The position numbers and the translations under genes were made by a program. A stretch of 64,000 bases of DNA from Bacillota bacterium (GTDB lineage Bacteria; Bacillota; Clostridia; Saccharofermentanales; DTU023): assembly GCA_023426575.1 (NCBI GenBank), contig JAFAAL010000014.1, forward strand, positions 1 to 64,000, read 5' to 3'. The notes beneath the pieces were generated by a model, which saw only the letters and a program-made list of their open reading frames with translations, was not told where the DNA came from and did not search any database. Shown here in pieces: positions 60,166 through 64,000 of this stretch (positions are counted from its first letter, which is position 1; each line of letters starts with the position of its first letter).

Positions 60166-60737
60166 TTCAGCACCTCCGCAAGACTGTCTGCGGCATCATC
60201 TCTTCCCTTTTCGCGACGTGATAGGTAGAAGAGCGCAAAATAAAGACCCAGGACAAGGCAGTCGGGGATGAAGTGAACCACAGTGATACGAGCAAATTGC
60301 CAGAGATAGTGGCGGAGCGGATGCAAAAGCTCGAGAGTCCAAGTGGCCATACTCGTCGCCACGGCGAGGACAAAAGTCGCAAGAAGGCGCGCAGGAAGAA
60401 AGCAGAAGAGCGCCCAGAGAGGCCGATCTGCAAAGCGCTTAGCCCAGGCTGCGACCGCATAGATGGCGAGCCCTGAGAGGACGTAGACACCCATGGCCGG
60501 AGAGGCGAGCGCATCGACCAAGTAGGTCGTCAGAACCGTGATCATGAGAGCTGGCCGAAGATCATGAAAGAGAGTATAGATGAAGATCAGGGGGCCAATA
60601 AAATCGGGTCTCACTGCCCATCCCCCGAGTTCAAAGTGAAAGGACGTCTCCAAAACAAGCGCCAAGAGGGCAGCCAAAAAAGCATAGCGAGACGGCCAAC
60701 GCTCCTCAGATGCCAGCTGAAAATCATTCATCATCAT
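60162..60737 (-). CDS. mreD: Rod shape-determining protein MreD
   Basis: A 191-residue integral membrane protein with about five hydrophobic segments, of MreD type by length, hydropathy and place between mreC and PBP2. It has a FIGPLIFIYTLFHDLRPAL segment near residue 45. ATG at 60735-60737 (three ATG codons in a row) follows AGGAG by 7 bases and overlaps mreC by 14 bases. Confidence 0.85.
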   Translation of the reverse strand: MMMNDFQLASEERWPSRYAFLAALLALVLETSFHFELGGWAVRPDFIGPLIFIYTLFHDLRPALMITVLTTYLVDALASPAMGVYVLSGLAIYAVAAWAKRFADRPLWALFCFLPARLLATFVLAVATSMATWTLELLHPLRHYLWQFARITVVHFIPDCLVLGLYFALFYLSRREKGRDDAADSLAEVLK

Positions 60738-61593
60738 GCTGACTCTCCTGACTCTCATTCAAGAGGACGAAGACGATGGGACAGTCGCTAAAGTCGACGG
60801 CAGGAATGATAATCGCCTCGCGATACCCCGCCTCCTCAGCATCGTAGATCTCCTCAACTTCGCCAATGAGCAAGCCGGGTGGGTAGATGCCCCCACTGCC
60901 AGAAGTGACGACGAGGTCCCCCTTGGCGATGGCGGCATTGACGGGGATCTTGTCGGCCACGAGCTTATATTCTGATTTGAGCTTAAAATCTCCACGAACT
61001 CTAAAGCTGTGCGCCGTGTCAGACTCACTTCGAGCCGAGATTGAAAATCCCTCGTGATAGGCGGGTAGCACCTTACTGCTCTGATAATCGACAGTATATA
61101 TGCGCCCATAGACGGCACCAGAGGCAGCCAGGACAGCCTGAGCATGTTCCTCAGCGGCACCGAGGCCCGACTGAGAGCCGAGATCAATACTCACGAGATC
61201 GAAATATCGCGCCGCTGGACTCGGTAAAATGTGCGCAGCCAAGAACTGTCGCTGCGGAAAGGCCTCCTGCAATTTAAAGGCATCGCGAATCTTATAAAAT
61301 TCTTCAGCCGCCTTTTCGTTGGCGCGTATGGCGAGGCGCAGGGCGAGATTCTCCTCCTTGAGCCGTTCGTTCTCCGCGCGGATCTCCCCCTGCTGACGGC
61401 TGCTCGAGAAATAATCCCCCACCGTCCTAGAGACTTTCTGACTCGCCCTCCTCAGAGGTGTCAGAATTGCCGACAGGGGCGAATTGACCATGCTGAGAGG
61501 ACGCTCAGGGAGGCTCGAGTAGAGGATGAGCGCAATCATCGCAAGGCACACTATAAGTAAGATGAGGACACGTGAACGGTGACCTGGGCGCAT
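60724..61593 (-). CDS. mreC: Rod shape-determining protein MreC
   Basis: A 289-residue protein anchored by one N-terminal segment (about 9-28), then a coiled coil (about 55-100, RAENERLKEENLALR) and the MreC beta-barrel domain with VVTSGSGGIYPPGLLIGEV near 225. It links peptidoglycan enzymes to the elongation machinery. ATG at 61591-61593 follows AGGAG by 7 bases. mreB, usually between radC and mreC, is absent; a 93-base gap lies there. Confidence 0.92.
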   Translation of the reverse strand: MRPGHRSRVLILLIVCLAMIALILYSSLPERPLSMVNSPLSAILTPLRRASQKVSRTVGDYFSSSRQQGEIRAENERLKEENLALRLAIRANEKAAEEFYKIRDAFKLQEAFPQRQFLAAHILPSPAARYFDLVSIDLGSQSGLGAAEEHAQAVLAASGAVYGRIYTVDYQSSKVLPAYHEGFSISARSESDTAHSFRVRGDFKLKSEYKLVADKIPVNAAIAKGDLVVTSGSGGIYPPGLLIGEVEEIYDAEEAGYREAIIIPAVDFSDCPIVFVLLNESQESQHDDE

Positions 61594-61686
61594 GAAATAA
61601 CTCCTATATATGTGAACCGAAACAATCGCTTCGGATGAATTCAAGTGACGACACCATGATACCTAAAGCAGAAGAGCTTGAACAGT

Positions 61687-62373
61687 TCAGAAGAGCAATC
61701 CCCTTTCGCGGAAGCTGAGACATAAATCCCCCGCCACAATCAAGTGGTCGATGACGGGAATCCCCATCTTGCGCCCGAGCTCGACAATCGCCTCGGTCGC
61801 CGCGAGGTCAGCCTCCGAGGGTTCAGGATTCCCAGACGGGTGATTGTGCGTCAAGATGATGCTGTGTGCATTGGCCCTGAGAGCCTTGCGGAAGATCTCT
61901 CGCGGCCTGACGGCCGCCCCATCGAGACCCCCGCTGGCGATCAATTCAGAACGGATGATTCTCTTGCGACAGTCCAAGAAGAGGCAGTGAAATTCCTCAT
62001 GATCGAGATCTGCCAACTTGGGCCGCAAGTAGTCGGCGGCATTGTCGGGACTGGTGACGGTGAAGCCGGGTTCGAGCCCACTCCCCTGCAGCCTCCGACC
62101 GAGCTCAAAGGCCGCCTTGAGACGCATCGCCTTGACTTGGCCGATGCCTGGCACAAGCTGTAGCTCGGCCAGCGAAGACTGGGCGAGCAGCCGGAGACCT
62201 CCAGCTGAGGCCAGCAATTGCTGCGCCAGATCGAGGGCCGTCTTCCCCTTGCGCCCAGAATTCAAGAGAATGGCCAAAAGCTCTGAATCCGAGAGCGAGG
62301 CCTCGCCGTATTCCTGCAGGCGCTCATAGGGGCGACTGTCCCGTGGAAGTTCATGAATTTTCAATTTGTCCAT
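61687..62373 (-). CDS. radC: RadC family JAMM-domain protein
   Basis: A 228-residue protein with N-terminal helix-hairpin-helix (about 20-100) and a C-terminal JAMM/MPN domain with HNHPSGNPEPSEAD near residue 178. RadC's biochemical role is unsettled despite the name. ATG follows AAAGGAG by 6 bases. It lies upstream of mreC, its common position in Firmicutes, and 44 bases after asnS. Confidence 0.95.
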   Translation of the reverse strand: MDKLKIHELPRDSRPYERLQEYGEASLSDSELLAILLNSGRKGKTALDLAQQLLASAGGLRLLAQSSLAELQLVPGIGQVKAMRLKAAFELGRRLQGSGLEPGFTVTSPDNAADYLRPKLADLDHEEFHCLFLDCRKRIIRSELIASGGLDGAAVRPREIFRKALRANAHSIILTHNHPSGNPEPSEADLAATEAIVELGRKMGIPVIDHLIVAGDLCLSFRERGLLF

Positions 62374-62417
62374 CTTTGCTCCTTTCTAAAAGGGCGCAAA
62401 GATAAACTGAGATGAGA

Positions 62418-63812
62418 TTAGATGCAGCTGCCCTTACAGCGGGGGAAGATCTGCATGTCGCGAATATTCTTGACCCCACTGATATACATCAGAAGGCGCT
62501 CAAAGCCCAGGCCATAGCCGGCGTGTCTCGTCGTCCCGTAGCGGCGCAGGGCGAGATACCACTCGTAATCCTCTGGCTGCATGCCCAGGTCGCTGATGCG
62601 CTTCTTGAGTTTGTCATAGTCTTCCTCACGCTGCGATCCTCCGATGATCTCGCCGACGTAGGGAACCAGAAGATCTGTCGCGGCAACCGTCTTGCCATCG
62701 GGGTTCTGCTTCATGTAAAAAGCCTTGAAGTCCTTGGGGTAATCGGTCAGGAAGACCGGTCCCTTAAGGACCTCCTCACAGATATATCGCTCGTGTTCAC
62801 TCTGCAGGTCGTCCCCCCAGTGGATCTGCCGCTCAAAACTCTTTTGACTCTTTTCGAGTTCTCGAATGGCCTCGGTATAAGTCATGCGTTCAAATCTTGC
62901 CGCAATCAATTTTTCCAGACGATCGATCAGACCCGGCTCCACGAAGCGGTCAAAGAAGGCATATTCCTCGGGGCAGCGATCGAGAGCCGCCCTGATCACG
63001 TACTTCAGCATGCGCTCCGCGTTGTCCATGATGGTCTCAAGATCGGCAAAAGCCATCTCTGGCTCCAACATCCAAAATTCGGCAGCATGCCTGACGGTGT
63101 TAGAATTCTCCGCCCTAAAGGTCGGACCAAAGGTATAGATATTGCGAAAGGCCTGAGCCATGGCCTCGCCTTCGAGCTGACCTGTCACCGTCAAATAGGC
63201 CCTGGTCGCGAAGAAGTCCTGATGGTAATCGATGTCCCCCTCAGAATCACGCGCCGGTGCTCCGATGTCAAAATGCGTGACATTGAACATCTCGCCCGCG
63301 CCTTCACCGTCATTGAAACTGATGATCGGCGTCTGCGCATAGATAAAGCCCTCATTTTGGAAGAATTCATGGAGGGCAAAGGCCAGAACAGAGCGCAAGC
63401 GGAAGACGGCCTGGAAGAGATTTGTCCGCGTTCTCAGGTGAGGGATTGTCCTTAAAAATTCGAGCGAGTGTCGCTTGGGCTGCAAGGGGTAGTCCTCCGG
63501 AGAGACACCCTCTATCTTGACATCCGACGCCAAGATTTCAAACGCTTGCTTCCCGCCAGGCGTCATGGTCATCTGTCCCTCAATGATAAAGGCAGCGCCA
63601 TTACCGGCGTGCATGAGCTCAGCGTAATTCTCTAATTTGGACTCATTGAGAATGACCTGGACACCACGAAAATCGGTGCCATCGCGCAGGTCGAGAAAAG
63701 CAAAGCCCTTTTGCTCGCGCATCGTCCGCTGCCAACCGGCGATTGTGACGGTCTGCTCAGCATAGCGCTCTGGCTGCCGATAGAGTTCTGAGACGTAAAT
63801 GATCTGTTCCAT
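62418..63812 (-). CDS. asnS: Asparagine--tRNA ligase
   Basis: A class IIb synthetase for tRNA-Asn. The 464-residue protein has an N-terminal OB-fold anticodon-binding domain (VTIAGWQRTMREQKGFAFL near residue 22) and a class II core with YTFGPTFRAENSNT near residue 222 and GYGLGFERLLMYISG near 435. The length and core fit AsnRS rather than AspRS, which has a large insertion. Direct charging of tRNA-Asn is therefore likely. Confidence 0.97.
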   Translation of the reverse strand: MEQIIYVSELYRQPERYAEQTVTIAGWQRTMREQKGFAFLDLRDGTDFRGVQVILNESKLENYAELMHAGNGAAFIIEGQMTMTPGGKQAFEILASDVKIEGVSPEDYPLQPKRHSLEFLRTIPHLRTRTNLFQAVFRLRSVLAFALHEFFQNEGFIYAQTPIISFNDGEGAGEMFNVTHFDIGAPARDSEGDIDYHQDFFATRAYLTVTGQLEGEAMAQAFRNIYTFGPTFRAENSNTVRHAAEFWMLEPEMAFADLETIMDNAERMLKYVIRAALDRCPEEYAFFDRFVEPGLIDRLEKLIAARFERMTYTEAIRELEKSQKSFERQIHWGDDLQSEHERYICEEVLKGPVFLTDYPKDFKAFYMKQNPDGKTVAATDLLVPYVGEIIGGSQREEDYDKLKKRISDLGMQPEDYEWYLALRRYGTTRHAGYGLGFERLLMYISGVKNIRDMQIFPRCKGSCI

Positions 63813-63831
63813 AATAGTTTTCCTCTACTTA

Positions 63832-64000
63832 TCAAGTTCGCTTGATTCTATCACAAATCGACGCTTGCCCGAGTTCCAGGATGGCGAGGTCGAAGCCGAC
63901 CTCTGCGCTCATCTTGCCCTGCTTGATCTGCCAGTCTATTTGAAAGAGAGTCCGATACTTGGCCACTAGGTCCTGGGTGGAGAAGGGACGGGCCTCAGCC
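63832..64000 (-). CDS. holA: Probable DNA polymerase III delta subunit, C-terminal end (partial)
   Basis: An open frame enters from the right edge and ends with TGA at 63832-63834, giving 55 residues. FSTQDLVAKYRTLFQIDWQI followed by KQGKMSAEVGFDLAILELG is the usual ending of HolA (helix of the collar domain with D-x2-K-x-G). The gene starts beyond the window, so the call rests on this segment only. It precedes asnS by 19 bases. Confidence 0.6.
   Translation of the reverse strand, partial: AEARPFSTQDLVAKYRTLFQIDWQIKQGKMSAEVGFDLAILELGQASICDRIKRT

Noticed and set aside
62412..63455. 347-codon plus-strand frame opposite asnS
   Set aside because: Antisense shadow of a complete AsnRS gene; no domain or promoter.
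1..64000. CRISPR array, insertion sequence or prophage
   Set aside because: No repeat-spacer pattern, transposase, integrase or phage structural gene is visible; the genes are overwhelmingly core functions.

Overview
The window reads as a continuous piece of chromosome from a Firmicutes (Clostridia-like) bacterium with moderate GC. The evidence is a Spo0A C-terminal-type DNA-binding domain, a ClpE-type zinc-finger Clp ATPase, the infC-rpmI-rplT order with a leader attenuator, YhaO/YhaN-type repair genes, TadE-like proteins of Gram-positive style, strong TTGACA/TATAAT promoters with 17-nt spacers, and AGGAGG ribosome binding sites. I cannot name the genus. Every gene is on the minus strand except hup (HU), so one replication arm is being read against the given strand. 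I see no prophage, insertion sequence or CRISPR array, and no gap above about 300 bases without a gene.

Layout. 0-6.2 kb: oligopeptide-binding lipoprotein, DNA polymerase I, a small DUF1858 redox protein, HU, and a Spo0A-like regulator without a recognisable receiver domain. 6.3-20.4 kb: housekeeping block (membrane protein, ligA, valS, a sialate O-acetylesterase-like protein, pgi, a ClpE-like ATPase, uvrA), many joined by stop/start overlaps. 20.5-29.5 kb: tRNA-Glu(CUC), an rRNA methyltransferase, rplT-rpmI-infC with an ATC-initiated infC and an attenuator leader, a Ca2+-type P-type ATPase, a CorC/HlyC transporter, a sirtuin, tRNA-Lys(CUU) and kbl. 29.5-35.3 kb: nfnA-nfnB-yhaO-yhaN, a tightly overlapping redox plus DNA-repair operon.

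35.3-46.5 kb is the most distinctive accessory region: FTR1, P19/Tp34, a DUF2318 membrane protein, two FtsX permeases and an ATPase in the same order as the Campylobacter jejuni P19 iron-uptake locus. It continues with an FMN-binding lipoprotein, a DUF4418 membrane protein with Cys/Met/His motifs, a second FtsX-ATPase pair and a family 5 solute-binding lipoprotein. A ferritin gene lies just upstream of the FTR1 promoter, beyond tRNA-Thr(CGU). Together these suggest an iron (or other metal) uptake, reduction and storage island; a palindrome over the FTR1 -10 element shares a 9-mer with the ferritin leader.

46.8-64 kb: ferritin, secA, three TadE-like genes behind a promoter with a perfect 0A-box-like sequence and a 13-bp hairpin at the transcript's 5' end, pheST, a metallo-hydrolase, a degenerate methylglyoxal synthase-like protein, PBP2-mreD-mreC (no mreB), radC, asnS and the C-terminal end of a probable holA. 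Regulation visible in the sequence includes stand-alone tRNA genes with their own promoters and terminators, the infC attenuator, and several palindromes at promoters.
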